A stretch of DNA of 64,000 nt from Ensifer sp. WSM1721 (GCF_000513895.2 NZ_CP165783.1:124001-188000); one strand, 5' to 3'; positions 42,544-51,000 are shown, counted from the stretch's first letter. The notes: generated by a model not told the origin, from the letters alone. Program-made: numbers and translations.

Positions 42544-42578
42544 ATGTCGACGTCGAAATTAAATATCGACGTCGACAT
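42544..42578. promoter_or_regulatory. Two LacI operators between module 2 and the GH32 gene
   Basis: ATGTCGACGTCGAAAT (42544-42559) and ATATCGACGTCGACAT (42563-42578) share the perfect palindrome TCGACGTCGA with a central CG; their centres are 19 bp apart. They lie between the divergent ATPase (start 42487) and GH32 (start 42627) genes and resemble the module 1 sites. Confidence 0.75.
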
Positions 42579-42626
42579 TTGTCAAGCTTGAAAGTTTCAG
42601 GCGCTGTGCGGCGCAGGGGAGGAGCA

Positions 42627-44345
42627 ATGAGCAATATCGTGGAATTGGACGCGACGCGTGGAACGCGCTTCGAGTTTTGGGCCCGCCGAAAGGAGAAACC
42701 AGAGGCGGAGCGTACCGGTGGCGAGGTATTTACTCTCCGTGCTGGCGAGCGGATTGTCTACCGGATCGCGGCGCTGCCGCCTAGCTTTCAGTTCTACGCC
42801 TATACCCACCATGCGGGCGGCCCGCTCACCTTGGAGTGGGACGAGAACATCATCGAGATGTCGCTGTTCTACCGCTTCGATCCGGCACAGGTGGCTGAGG
42901 AAGGGGTGACGTTCCTGGAACTGCAGGGCGGCCGCCTTGTCGCTCGACCGAAAGAGACCTGGCGGGCATGGTACGAGAGCGATCCCGACCGGCCCCAGCT
43001 ACGGTTCTCGCCGTTTCAGGCGTGGATGAACGATCCAAACGGCCTGTGTTTCGTCGACGGCCGCTATCACCTGTTTTACCAGTTCCATCCGGTCGACGCT
43101 GAATGGGGACCAATGCACTGGGGTCATGCAGTGAGCGACGATCTTTACCGCTGGACGCATCTTCCGGTGTTCCTTCAGCCGGAGCAGAATCTCTGGTCGC
43201 TGCGCGCGACCGGTGGCGCATTCTCCGGAAGCGCGTTTGTCGGTCCGGACGGCGGTTTGAACTTCTACTACACGGAACGCCTGCCAGCCTACGACCTCTT
43301 CAAGGACTACAAGGAAGTTCAGAAGCGGGTTGTCCCATCGAAGGACCTGCTCCGTCCAGAGGCCAACCGCCTGGTGCTCATCGATGGCCCTCCCGGCAGC
43401 GCCCATGATTTCCGCGATCCCAAGGTCTGGTACGATGCGGCGCGAGGGGTCTACCGTATGGTGCTCGGAGCCGCGATCGACGGGGACCCATCGGTACTGC
43501 TCTACGGCTCCGAGGATGGAGTGGACTGGAAATATCTATCGGTTCTTTACCGCGCTCCGGAACACTATCGTCAGCACGGCGCGCGTTGTGTCGAGTGCCC
43601 GGACTTCTTTGAACTCGAGGGCCGCTTCGTGATCGTCATGGGGTTCGTCGGCTACACCGACCCGGAAACTGGCCGTCACAATCTGCTATATGCACAGGTG
43701 GGAGAATTCGAGGACGACCGCTTCACACCCCTGACCCCTGCATTGCAGGAATTGGACTTCGGCACTGATTTCTACGCGATGCAGAGTTTCCGGGCAAAGG
43801 AGCGCCAGATCGCCGTTGCCTGGCTCTTCAATTGGGAATTCAGGAAGCCGGCAGGATCGCCCTACAGCGGCGAGCTGTCCCTCCCGCGTGTGCTTGGCCT
43901 CGACGCTCAACTGCGTCTGACGATGTTGCCGGAGGAGGGCTATCGAGCTCTGCGCTCCCATGCATTGACGCAGGCGACCCGCGGCCATTTTGTCTGCGAA
44001 CCCGGACAACCGATCGAATTGTCGTTGGCAGGCACTCTCGATGGAATTCGAATTGTCGGACGCGGTGGTGACGGAGAAAGCTTTACGATCGCACACGTCT
44101 CGGGACGGCTACAGGTCAGAGTCGCGGAAGATACCGGGGAAATCGAGTACCGCTCGACTCCGTTGGTGCTCGAAAATCTGACGCTGTTCTTTGATCGGGG
44201 AGTACTAGAAATCTTCGCCAATGATGGCGTGGTCTGCGGCACTCGCCGCACCTACAAGATCGCAACACTGACCTCGCTGGAATTGGCATCCTCCGACATC
44301 GAGTCCTGCGAAGCCTGGAGCTATAACTCCGTCTGGCGAGACTAA
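42627..44345 (+). CDS. Glycoside hydrolase family 32, cytoplasmic beta-fructofuranosidase (GH172 module 2)
   Basis: The 572-residue product has WMNDPNG at 133-139 (nucleophile D136), FRDP at 262-265, and VEC at 322-324 (acid/base E323), the complete GH32 active-site set. It has a 125-residue N-terminal beta-rich extension like the other GH32 protein in the window (14360-16075) and a C-terminal sandwich (LEIFANDGVVCGTRR). There is no signal peptide. The ATG at 42627 follows GGGGAGGAG. It is divergent from the GH172 operon across shared LacI operators, so both enzymes are probably induced together and act on the same imported sugar: GH172 on the alpha and GH32 on the beta fructofuranosyl bond. 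Confidence 0.93.
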   Translation: MSNIVELDATRGTRFEFWARRKEKPEAERTGGEVFTLRAGERIVYRIAALPPSFQFYAYTHHAGGPLTLEWDENIIEMSLFYRFDPAQVAEEGVTFLELQGGRLVARPKETWRAWYESDPDRPQLRFSPFQAWMNDPNGLCFVDGRYHLFYQFHPVDAEWGPMHWGHAVSDDLYRWTHLPVFLQPEQNLWSLRATGGAFSGSAFVGPDGGLNFYYTERLPAYDLFKDYKEVQKRVVPSKDLLRPEANRLVLIDGPPGSAHDFRDPKVWYDAARGVYRMVLGAAIDGDPSVLLYGSEDGVDWKYLSVLYRAPEHYRQHGARCVECPDFFELEGRFVIVMGFVGYTDPETGRHNLLYAQVGEFEDDRFTPLTPALQELDFGTDFYAMQSFRAKERQIAVAWLFNWEFRKPAGSPYSGELSLPRVLGLDAQLRLTMLPEEGYRALRSHALTQATRGHFVCEPGQPIELSLAGTLDGIRIVGRGGDGESFTIAHVSGRLQVRVAEDTGEIEYRSTPLVLENLTLFFDRGVLEIFANDGVVCGTRRTYKIATLTSLELASSDIESCEAWSYNSVWRD

Positions 44346-44779
44346 CATTTGCGTCATGTCGGGCACTGGAAGAACCATGCGGCGGGCGTCACTACGACGC
44401 TCGCCGCAGCAAGACATTGCTTTCGGCGAATGGGGTGAGAGGCGCGACAGCGACACGCACGACTGACCGCTTTTCGCGCGAAATCGTCACCTCCGCCGTC
44501 TCTGTCACGGGCGACCGCAACGGGTCGAGAATTCGCCTTCGTCAGCGTCGCGGCTGCGTGGTTTCCCGTCATACACCCCGCCGATCGGAACTAGCAGAGA
44601 GCGCCAATGTCGGTCGTAGAGATCAGCTTTGCCGCTCCTGAAAGCAGTAGTTGGCGAACGCCCCGCTCCGCCGTTAATCGGAATCGCTTGGAGCACTCGC
44701 AAACGTCCCCTATTGTCATACCATGGGGTCTTTTCGAAGTTGAGCGTTGGGCCCTCGTCACCGAGGGGGTCAATCAGAC
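44346..44779. other. Gene-poor stretch
   Basis: No supported gene in 434 nt after the GH32 gene. Open frames on both strands are short and unlike known proteins. I found no clear terminator. Confidence 0.4.
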
Positions 44780-45103
44780 ATGAGGCTCGTCCTCATCGCT
44801 CTCGCTGTCGCCCATAACTGGTATTCCGGCCACCATGATCCGGTTACCGGCTACGAATGCTGCGACAACAAGGACTGCCGGGTCATCAGCCCGAGCTATG
44901 TCGAGCCGCTGCCGGGTGGCAACTTCAACATCCGCACCGGCTCCAAGACAAGATACTTCATCCCCAAGAACCGGGTTTTGGAGAGCGAAGACAGCCAGTA
45001 TCACGTCTGCACGTCCGCCCCGCATATGACGATCCGCTGCTTCTTCGCCCCACACACTGAGGCAAAAGCGATGGGCGGCGTTGCGGGCTCACTTGAGAGG
45101 TAG
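44780..45103 (+). CDS. Small conserved cysteine-containing hypothetical protein
   Basis: The 107-residue product starts MRLVLIALAVAHNWYSGHHDPVTGYECCDNKDCRVISPSYVEPLPGGNF. I know this pattern (HxWYsG..DPvTG..CC...DC) from small hypothetical proteins in rhizobia and related bacteria, often near phage or plasmid genes; no function is established. The first ten residues are hydrophobic, a possible truncated signal peptide, which would fit the five cysteines. The C-terminus has YHVCTSAPHMTIRCFFAP, where the last two cysteines lie. ATG 44780 is the start that agrees with relatives; a GAGGGGG lies about 10 nt upstream. Confidence 0.65.
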   Translation: MRLVLIALAVAHNWYSGHHDPVTGYECCDNKDCRVISPSYVEPLPGGNFNIRTGSKTRYFIPKNRVLESEDSQYHVCTSAPHMTIRCFFAPHTEAKAMGGVAGSLER

Positions 45104-45970
45104 AGCCTCCGGCCGGACACGGCGTGCATCCGCGAGCTGAATGACCTCTTCCGCCCTAAGCTGACGAGCAGGAACGCCTCATGTCGCCATAGAGGCTGCC
45201 CCTTATCACCGACCGAAGCGGACATCACGGACTGCAAGCTGTAGGTCGGCATTCGCCAAAGTCAGCGATTTCATCACGCCGGACGCCACTGGCTGCAACG
45301 GGTCGATCCTTCCGGTTCCCGGAGGCGGCCGCACTGGGTGGACTGCGGAAGTTCGAGCGAACGAGCGAATCGGCCGCTAAGCGGGACCTTTCGGCCATTC
45401 GTGCCGGCCCGTACTAGGACGAATTTTAGCTGCCGTCTTGTTGCTTGCGTCGAAGCTCTTCCTGGCTTGACAAGCTGACGGCGGTTGCGGGAGTAGCGAT
45501 CGTCCAGGAAAGAGACTTTCGCGATGCGATCGGCACGGAAAGGACGATAGTCCTAACGCAGTCGTACCACCCGGCAATAAACCGCCAACCGGCTTCCGCC
45601 ACCTGATGATGCTCACCCAGTCGGTCGCGATCGCGCTCGCAGTTTTCCTGGCGGTCATGGTGCTGGGAAGGAGCGCCGATCTGGGCCATTCTCGCGGTGG
45701 CGGCGGGGCGTGGCCGACGTGCGGGCACATCCACACGGTCGTCAGGACGCCGATGGCAACGACTACGGCAAGGACTTGCTGCGCCAGCACCACGAAGCAC
45801 ACGCCCATGATCCAGTGCACGGCCACCGCTCGACATCGTACGCTAAGGCTCAACGAAACATGAACTTCCGAGTCGGAACGCTTGAGAGAGAAGAGGATTC
45901 CATTGACTATTCGGGAGTTAACGTGTCGCGTCCCCTCGACCTGGCTCCCTCGCATGTGCCGCCAACTGCT
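45104..45970. other. Gene-poor stretch
   Basis: No gene is supported over 867 nt. A plus-strand frame at 45606-45863 begins with a membrane-like stretch (LTQSVAIALAVFLAVMVLG) but has no ribosome site and turns into low-complexity sequence. It holds copy B of the dispersed repeat. It looks like decayed intergenic DNA. Confidence 0.4.
45336..45355 (+). repeat. Dispersed repeat copy B
   Basis: GGGTGGACTGCGGAAGTTCG, identical to 5061-5080 and again preceded by GGCCGCA and two variable bases. Confidence 0.6.
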
Positions 45971-46654
45971 TCAATTGCTCGGCTTACCCGCACTGCAATG
46001 CTGCTGGATGAAGTCCGACAGGAAGGTTGAAGCGTGAACGCACCTCCGATGCACAGCGATCGCCTGAGGCACTTTCGAGAATGTCCCCTCAACAACGCGG
46101 AAACCTGGATTCTCTTCGCAGAAACGTGACAGGGACTCGGTCAGGCCCGCAGCCGCATCGCACTGGGAGGATACAAGCATGTCCAGGGCGGAGGCCGGAT
46201 TTTCGGTATGGAGGAGGATTGCATTTCTGACCTGTCGCTCAAGCTGCTTTGTATACGCAGCGGTTCTGGCGGCGGCAATGCGCACCCCTTCGACGTCAAC
46301 ATGCCCCACGCTACCCAGCGGGCTACTGTCTGGCACCAGAAAGCTGGCGGTCACCGTGGTATAGGGTGGCGAGAAGGAGAACCTGTCGGCACGTGACGGA
46401 TCGGAAGCAATGAATGCAACGTCCCACTCGTTGCCTTCGGCAGCCGCAAGAATGTCAGCGGCCGATCCGTATCGAACCAGCGACAAACTGCAGTCGAGTT
46501 CTGCCGCAAGCGCGATCGCGATCTGCGCGCTCGGCCCTGTTAGAACGCCTGTCACTGGATCGAGTTGGACAAGTGCGGCATTCGACATGTTGACCGCCGC
46601 TCTGATGACTCCCATCGGTGCGATTTCATTGAGGAGTTCATCACGTTCCGGCAT
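45971..46654 (-). CDS. Solute-binding-fold protein without signal peptide
   Basis: The 227-residue product has the fold pattern of amino-acid-type periplasmic binding proteins (SBP family 3): [93 protein letters not shown]. It begins [15 protein letters not shown] with no export signal. Its start lies inside the end of the HpaI gene (14-nt overlap), so it is coupled to that gene. It may be a cytoplasmic ligand-binding protein that senses or sequesters a pathway compound, or an SBP that lost its leader. The import system of this cluster has its own complete SBP at 52371. Confidence 0.7.
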   Translation of the reverse strand: MPERDELLNEIAPMGVIRAAVNMSNAALVQLDPVTGVLTGPSAQIAIALAAELDCSLSLVRYGSAADILAAAEGNEWDVAFIASDPSRADRFSFSPPYTTVTASFLVPDSSPLGSVGHVDVEGVRIAAARTAAYTKQLERQVRNAILLHTENPASALDMLVSSQCDAAAGLTESLSRFCEENPGFRVVEGTFSKVPQAIAVHRRCVHASTFLSDFIQQHCSAGKPSN

Positions 46655-47432
46655 CGCGGTACTCTCCTTGCGATGCAAATCGTGCCGCGAGTGCTTCCGA
46701 TCCCCTTGCCAGAACAGCGACATCGACACCAACGGCAGTAAATAGTGTTCCCAGTGAGATGCACCGTGCCGCGAACTTCTCATCCGGGGTAAGAATGCCC
46801 GCAGGCTTGCCGAGCGCTTTCAGGCGTTCAATCGCGTCGACAATTGCATCGACCACCTCCGGGTGGCTCGGTTGGCCCCTGTGTCCGAAACTCGCTGCCA
46901 GGTCTGCCGGTCCTACGAATACGCCGTCCACTCCCTCTACCGACGCAATCGACTCGAGGTTGCCAAGCGCTTCCCGCGTCTCAACTTGCAGCAACAGGCA
47001 GATTTCCCGTTCCGCATTTTGCGCATAGTTTGTAACTCGGCCGAAACGAGTGGCGCGCGTCAGGGCAGAAACACCACGAATCCCATCCGGAGGATATCGC
47101 ACCGCCGCGACTGCGGCTTTCGCCTCTTCTGCGCTCTGAACGTAGGGAACGAGCAGTGTCTGAACGCCAATATCCAGGAAACGTTTGATGAGAACGGGGT
47201 CGTTGATGGCCGGGCGGACGACTGGAGAAACGTCGTATGGTGCGACCGCTTGCAATTGCGGCAGGACGGTCAGAACGTCACCCGGGGAATGTTCCGTGTC
47301 GAACAGGAGCCAATCGAAACCTGAAGGCGCGACGATTTCCGCGGCGTAGTTTCCCGGCAGGCCACACCACAGGCCGATCTGACTTTGACCAGCAAGAAGC
47401 TTCTGCTTGAACCGATTGACAGGATGTTCCAT
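46641..47432 (-). CDS. HpcH/HpaI-family aldolase
   Basis: Class II pyruvate aldolases of this family cleave 4-hydroxy-2-oxoheptane-1,7-dioate to pyruvate and succinic semialdehyde in homoprotocatechuate breakdown. The 263-residue product has [32 protein letters not shown] (catalytic His in DTEHSP, residue 48), VVRPA with the conserved Arg, [21 protein letters not shown], the metal-ligand Glu in [10 protein letters not shown] and Asp in [13 protein letters not shown]. It follows the HpaH-like gene closely on the same strand. The exact substrate may differ since the upstream dioxygenase is of the intradiol type. Confidence 0.9.
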   Translation of the reverse strand: MEHPVNRFKQKLLAGQSQIGLWCGLPGNYAAEIVAPSGFDWLLFDTEHSPGDVLTVLPQLQAVAPYDVSPVVRPAINDPVLIKRFLDIGVQTLLVPYVQSAEEAKAAVAAVRYPPDGIRGVSALTRATRFGRVTNYAQNAEREICLLLQVETREALGNLESIASVEGVDGVFVGPADLAASFGHRGQPSHPEVVDAIVDAIERLKALGKPAGILTPDEKFAARCISLGTLFTAVGVDVAVLARGSEALAARFASQGEYRDAGT

Positions 47433-47440
47433 CTAGCACC

Positions 47441-48244
47441 TCACACGAACGACACGCCGATGGAGCCAACAGGGCCATAGTCGGCCTGAATGACATCACC
47501 TTTCGCGATATCGACAGGACGCGTGAAGGAGCCGGCCAGGACGATTTGTCCCTTCTTCAGGCCACCGCCCACAGCATGAAGTTTGTTGACCAGCCACGCG
47601 ATGCCGGCTGCCGGATGTCCCATGATCGCCGCCGACACGCCCGACTCCTCGATGATGCCGTTCTTGGAAAGAGTCGCTCCGACCCAACGGATATCAATGT
47701 CCATCGGGCGAATTATACGGCCGCCAACGACGAGGGCGCCGAAAGCCGCATTGTCCGCAATGGTATCGGTGATCGCTCGAGGGACTTCGGTCCGGTAGTC
47801 GATAATCTCGAGCGCCGGGACAACGAACTCGGTCGCACGCATGACGTCATAGATCCTGGTGCCGGGCCCGAGGAGATCCTCACCCATAACAAAGGCCAGC
47901 TCGACCTCGAGGCGCGGCTTGATAAACAAGTCAGCCCTGATCTGCGCTCCATCGTTGTAAAGCGCATCGTCAAGAATGCAGCCGTAGTCGGGCTCCGTCA
48001 TCTTCGAAGCCATCTGCATTGCGCGTGACGTCAGGCCAATCTTATGCCCGACGATCCGTGCGCCCTTGGCTACCCTCGCCTCCGCCCACAAAGCCTGAAT
48101 TCGGTAGGCGTCCTCGAGTTCGAGGTTCGGGTAGGTCTCGCTAGGCTGTATGATCGGCTTGCGCTCGATTTCAGCTTTGAGCAGCGCGTCTGCCGCGGCC
48201 CGGCGTTCTTCTTCGGTGATCATATCGTTTGCTCTGCTGATCAT
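47441..48244 (-). CDS. HpaH-like 2-oxo-hept-4-ene-1,7-dioate hydratase
   Basis: The 267-residue product belongs to the hydratase/decarboxylase branch of the FAH superfamily (HpaH, MhpD). Landmarks: EDAYRIQALWAEARVAKGARIVGHKIGLTSRAMQ (residues 45-77), PRLEVELAFVMGEDL with metal-ligand glutamates, EIIDYR, DNAAFGALVVGG and GHPAAGIAWLVNKL. HpaH adds water to 2-oxo-hept-4-ene-1,7-dioate, giving the substrate of HpaI, whose homologue is the next gene. It starts 3 nt after the dioxygenase stop. An ATG at 48223 (MITEEERR) is an alternative start. Confidence 0.88.
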   Translation of the reverse strand: MISRANDMITEEERRAAADALLKAEIERKPIIQPSETYPNLELEDAYRIQALWAEARVAKGARIVGHKIGLTSRAMQMASKMTEPDYGCILDDALYNDGAQIRADLFIKPRLEVELAFVMGEDLLGPGTRIYDVMRATEFVVPALEIIDYRTEVPRAITDTIADNAAFGALVVGGRIIRPMDIDIRWVGATLSKNGIIEESGVSAAIMGHPAAGIAWLVNKLHAVGGGLKKGQIVLAGSFTRPVDIAKGDVIQADYGPVGSIGVSFV

Positions 48245-48247
48245 GAT

Positions 48248-49141
48248 TTATTTGATCGGGGGACGCGGCAAAACGGCTTCGCCGGGCTCCATGACATAGG
48301 TGTAGTCGAGCGAGAACCACGGACCGGGAATATCCGCTTCGGTCGGATGGGGCTCCTCATGACGAATGAAGTCGCCGGTCAGCGCTGCAGTGACACCGAA
48401 CTGAACATCGGAGTCGATGTTCGGGTCGCTGGGGTCGAAGACCTGGGAAATCAGCGTCTTGTATCCGTGCTTGAAGATCAGTGCGTGCAGGTGCGCTGGT
48501 CGGTACGGATGGCGTCCCTGAGCTTTGAGCAGGCGTCCGACCACGCCATCGACCGGTATCGGATACCCGACCATCTTGACGGTCCTGAACCAGAACCGAC
48601 CTTGCTCGTCGGTCATGAGTTTGCCGCGCAAGTTCATCTCGGCCTGGTCCGGGTCCTGGTTTTCATAAAGACCGACGGGAGATGCATGCCACACATCCAC
48701 TTCGGCGCCGGCAATTGGCTTACCGTCGCGGTCAACGACCTTGGCATGCACGAACAAGGGAGTGCCCGGCGTCTCGGATCGGATAATCGTCCCGCCATTT
48801 TCGACTCGCGGAGAGTTGAGGCGCCAGAATGGGCCCAACAGCGACTGGGAGGTCTCAGTCTGTCCCCTGTCGCCATTGTTCAGCAGGCAGACAAGTGAAG
48901 ACACGCCAAGAGAACCGGCCATCAGCACAAACTCGTTGTGGTGATCAGTATGCAGCTTCCCGATCTCATTCAGCATGGCTGTCGCCTCCCGAAACTCGAC
49001 CTCCGTCAGTCGAACCTCGCGCACGAAGGCATGAAGATGCTTGACCATCGCCACGAGGATTTCTCGCAGGCGGGGGTCTTCAGTGCGATTCATCACAGCA
49101 AGGACGGCTGGCGTCAGATCGCTTTCCGTTTTGATCACCAT
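48248..49141 (-). CDS. Intradiol dioxygenase, hydroxyquinol 1,2-dioxygenase-like
   Basis: The 297-residue product has the N-terminal helical dimer domain of catechol/hydroxyquinol dioxygenases (ATAMLNEIGKLHTDHHNEFVLMAGSLGVSSLVCLLN) and the Fe(III) ligands Y159 (GLYENQD), Y193 (GYPIPVDG), H217 and H219 (YRPAHLHALIF). YKTLISQVFDPSDPNIDSDVQFGVT matches hydroxyquinol 1,2-dioxygenase better than catechol enzymes. Such enzymes open 1,2,4-trihydroxybenzene to maleylacetate. No maleylacetate reductase is nearby, so a different substituted catechol is possible. First gene of the minus-strand operon; its promoter carries the ATAATCGATTAT box. Confidence 0.9.
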   Translation of the reverse strand: MVIKTESDLTPAVLAVMNRTEDPRLREILVAMVKHLHAFVREVRLTEVEFREATAMLNEIGKLHTDHHNEFVLMAGSLGVSSLVCLLNNGDRGQTETSQSLLGPFWRLNSPRVENGGTIIRSETPGTPLFVHAKVVDRDGKPIAGAEVDVWHASPVGLYENQDPDQAEMNLRGKLMTDEQGRFWFRTVKMVGYPIPVDGVVGRLLKAQGRHPYRPAHLHALIFKHGYKTLISQVFDPSDPNIDSDVQFGVTAALTGDFIRHEEPHPTEADIPGPWFSLDYTYVMEPGEAVLPRPPIK

Positions 49142-49165
49142 GTGGGGCTACCTCCCGATTTCCCC

Positions 49166-49194
49166 GACTATCCAAATAATCGATTATCTGTCAA
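49166..49194 (-). promoter_or_regulatory. Dioxygenase promoter with embedded operator
   Basis: On the minus strand: TTGACA (49194-49189), a 17-nt spacer holding the perfect palindrome ATAATCGATTAT (49176-49187), and ATAGTC (49171-49166). The same arrangement is found at the divergent GntR promoter, so one repressor probably controls both. Confidence 0.65.
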
Positions 49195-49329
49195 GGGCCG
49201 CCGTACATCCTCGGGGCGCCAATTAGCCAAAAGAAGCAGGATGTCGGCATGCAACAGATTGATTTCGTTATATATCACTTGTGAAAGAGAGCTAAGGCTC
49301 GACTTTTCTGCAGATTCAGCGCACTCACG

Positions 49330-49358
49330 TTGACAGGAATAATCGTTTATTGTATCGA
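49330..49358 (+). promoter_or_regulatory. GntR gene promoter with embedded operator
   Basis: TTGACA (49330-49335), a 17-nt spacer holding ATAATCGTTTAT (49339-49350, one mismatch to the divergent box), and TATCGA (49353-49358). It mirrors the architecture at 49166-49194. Confidence 0.65.
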
Positions 49359-49395
49359 TCATCGACAATTAGTTCGGGGAGCCTCGGGAGGAACA

Positions 49396-50133
49396 ATGGT
49401 ACCGGATGACGACGGCGCATTTGCTCCGACGACAGAAGATGCTCCATCGTCTTCTGGCTTTCTTGACGACGGCAAAAACACAATTGGGAGCCAGCTTGCA
49501 TCCCGTCTTCGTGAGGCGATCATCTCCGGCGAGCTTCAGGCTGGCAGCAAGATCAATCTCGACAAGGCGCGCAAGACGTTCAACGTAAGCCTCAGTCCGC
49601 TGCGTGAAGGGTTGGCGCGGCTGATATCGGACGGTCTAGTGGAGTTCGAGGATAATCGCGGCTACCGCGTTTCATCAATTTCCTTGGCCAATCTGGAAGA
49701 GATCACCACCCTGCGCGAAGAGTTTGAAGTCTTTGCGCTTCGCGAGTCCATGCGGCTCGGCGATGTGGAGTGGGAGGGCAACGTCATGCGCGCGCTGCAT
49801 CGCCTGAACCGCACCGAGCGTGACGCGGCTCGGCCAGAGACACTGGAGCGCTGGGAAGAGCTCCACCGCGAATTTCATCTGACACTCATATCTGGCTGCG
49901 GGAAGCCGATCCTGCTCCATTTCTGTAGATTGCTTCTTAATCTCAACGACCGCTATCGCCGGGTGTTTCTGACCCGCACGTCGGGTGACCGCAACGTCAG
50001 CCAGGAGCACAGTGAGATTGCTCAGGGAGCCGTCGCGCGGGATCTGGACTATTCGTGCGATAAGTTGCGTCAGCATATCCACCGCACGGGAACCAATCTG
50101 CGCAATCACCTCGCGACAAAGGGGGTATTGTGA
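49396..50133 (+). CDS. GntR-family regulator, FCD type
   Basis: The 245-residue product has a GntR winged helix at about residues 30-95 (IGSQLASRLREAIISGELQAGSKINLDKARKTFNVSLSPLREGLARLISDGLVEFEDNRGYRVSSIS) and a helical FCD ligand domain (EEFEVFALRESMRLGDVEWEGNVMRALHRL, ELHREFHLTLISGCGKPILLHF, EHSEIAQGAVARD) with the metal-binding His positions of the family (EFH, EH). FCD regulators often sense organic acids. The ATG at 49396 follows GGGAGG. It is divergent from the dioxygenase operon and first in the plus-strand operon; the shared ATAATCGWTTAT boxes are its likely sites. Confidence 0.88.
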   Translation: MVPDDDGAFAPTTEDAPSSSGFLDDGKNTIGSQLASRLREAIISGELQAGSKINLDKARKTFNVSLSPLREGLARLISDGLVEFEDNRGYRVSSISLANLEEITTLREEFEVFALRESMRLGDVEWEGNVMRALHRLNRTERDAARPETLERWEELHREFHLTLISGCGKPILLHFCRLLLNLNDRYRRVFLTRTSGDRNVSQEHSEIAQGAVARDLDYSCDKLRQHIHRTGTNLRNHLATKGVL

Positions 50134-50954
50134 TGACCGTCGCGACGCCAAGACCGGGCCTTGAACTGGGCGTGGCGCATTTTTCATCCATCGCGCTGCC
50201 GCCCAAGGAATTCGCCGTGATAGCTGCTCGGGCGGGTTTTGCGTCGATAGGTCTGCGTCTGCACCCTGCCTTTCCCGGAGCCCCTTTCTACGAGTTGCCG
50301 GTGGGCAGCCACAGTGCCCAGGAGTTCAAGACAGTTGCCGATGGCGAGGGCATCAAGGTGTTCGATATCGAGTTCTTCGTGATCAACGAGAACTTCGTTG
50401 CGGCCTCCCACGAGGCGACCGTGGCAGCCGCCGCGAACATAGGGGCGCGCCGGCTGAGTGTTTGCGGCGATGATCGAGACGGCGGCCGTCTTGCCGCAAA
50501 CTTTTCTGAGTTTTGCGCCCTCGCAGGGCGATATGACATGTCAGTCGACATCGAAAACATGGGCTGGCGGACGGTAAGAACCTTTCGCGACAGTGTAGCG
50601 GTCGTGAATTCCTGTGGAGTAGAGAACGCCGGTGCCCTCGTTGACGGGATTCACTTCTTCCGAAACGGCGCCTCGATCGACGAGCTTCGCGGAAATGCAG
50701 AGAAGGTAAAACACGTCCAGCTTTGCGACGTCCGCGGGCCTGCTCCCAAAACATCGGACGCAATGATCGCCGAGGCGAGAAGCGGCAGGCTCGCTCCTGG
50801 AGAAGGCGAATTGCCATTGAAGGACCTCTGGGCGGCAACCGAATACGGCGCTGCTATCTCGGTTGAAGTGCCACTCGTCGGGACGGTGGACCCGGAGGCA
50901 CATCTAAAACATCTGCATGACAGCGCACTGGAGATTTTGAAACCGGATCATTGA
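50133..50954 (+). CDS. TIM-barrel sugar-phosphate isomerase/epimerase family protein
   Basis: The 273-residue product belongs to the AP-endonuclease-2-like TIM barrels, which include sugar isomerases, hydroxypyruvate isomerase and 3-dehydroshikimate dehydratase. The metal-site pattern is intact: VFDIEFF (Glu), SVDIENMG (Glu), LVDGIHFF (Asp and His), VKHVQLCDV (His and Asp), and AISVEVPL (Glu). Its neighbours are shikimate-type dehydrogenase, AroQ and a ring-cleaving dioxygenase, so 3-dehydroshikimate dehydratase (making protocatechuate) is a reasonable guess, not a proof. The ATG overlaps the GntR stop as TGATG. Confidence 0.8.
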   Translation: MTVATPRPGLELGVAHFSSIALPPKEFAVIAARAGFASIGLRLHPAFPGAPFYELPVGSHSAQEFKTVADGEGIKVFDIEFFVINENFVAASHEATVAAAANIGARRLSVCGDDRDGGRLAANFSEFCALAGRYDMSVDIENMGWRTVRTFRDSVAVVNSCGVENAGALVDGIHFFRNGASIDELRGNAEKVKHVQLCDVRGPAPKTSDAMIAEARSGRLAPGEGELPLKDLWAATEYGAAISVEVPLVGTVDPEAHLKHLHDSALEILKPDH

Positions 50955-51000
50955 TCCGGCGCCGACGCGGCGTAAGCCAGTCGGAGGGAGGAAGTCTTAC

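Noticed and set aside
45606..45863. Possible small membrane protein
   Set aside because: A hydrophobic start but no ribosome site, low-complexity remainder and an equally open frame on the other strand.
46641..49141. Naming the minus arm a homoprotocatechuate (hpa) operon
   Set aside because: The ring-cleavage enzyme is an intradiol type and hpaD, hpaE and hpaG homologues are absent, so the standard pathway name would mislead.
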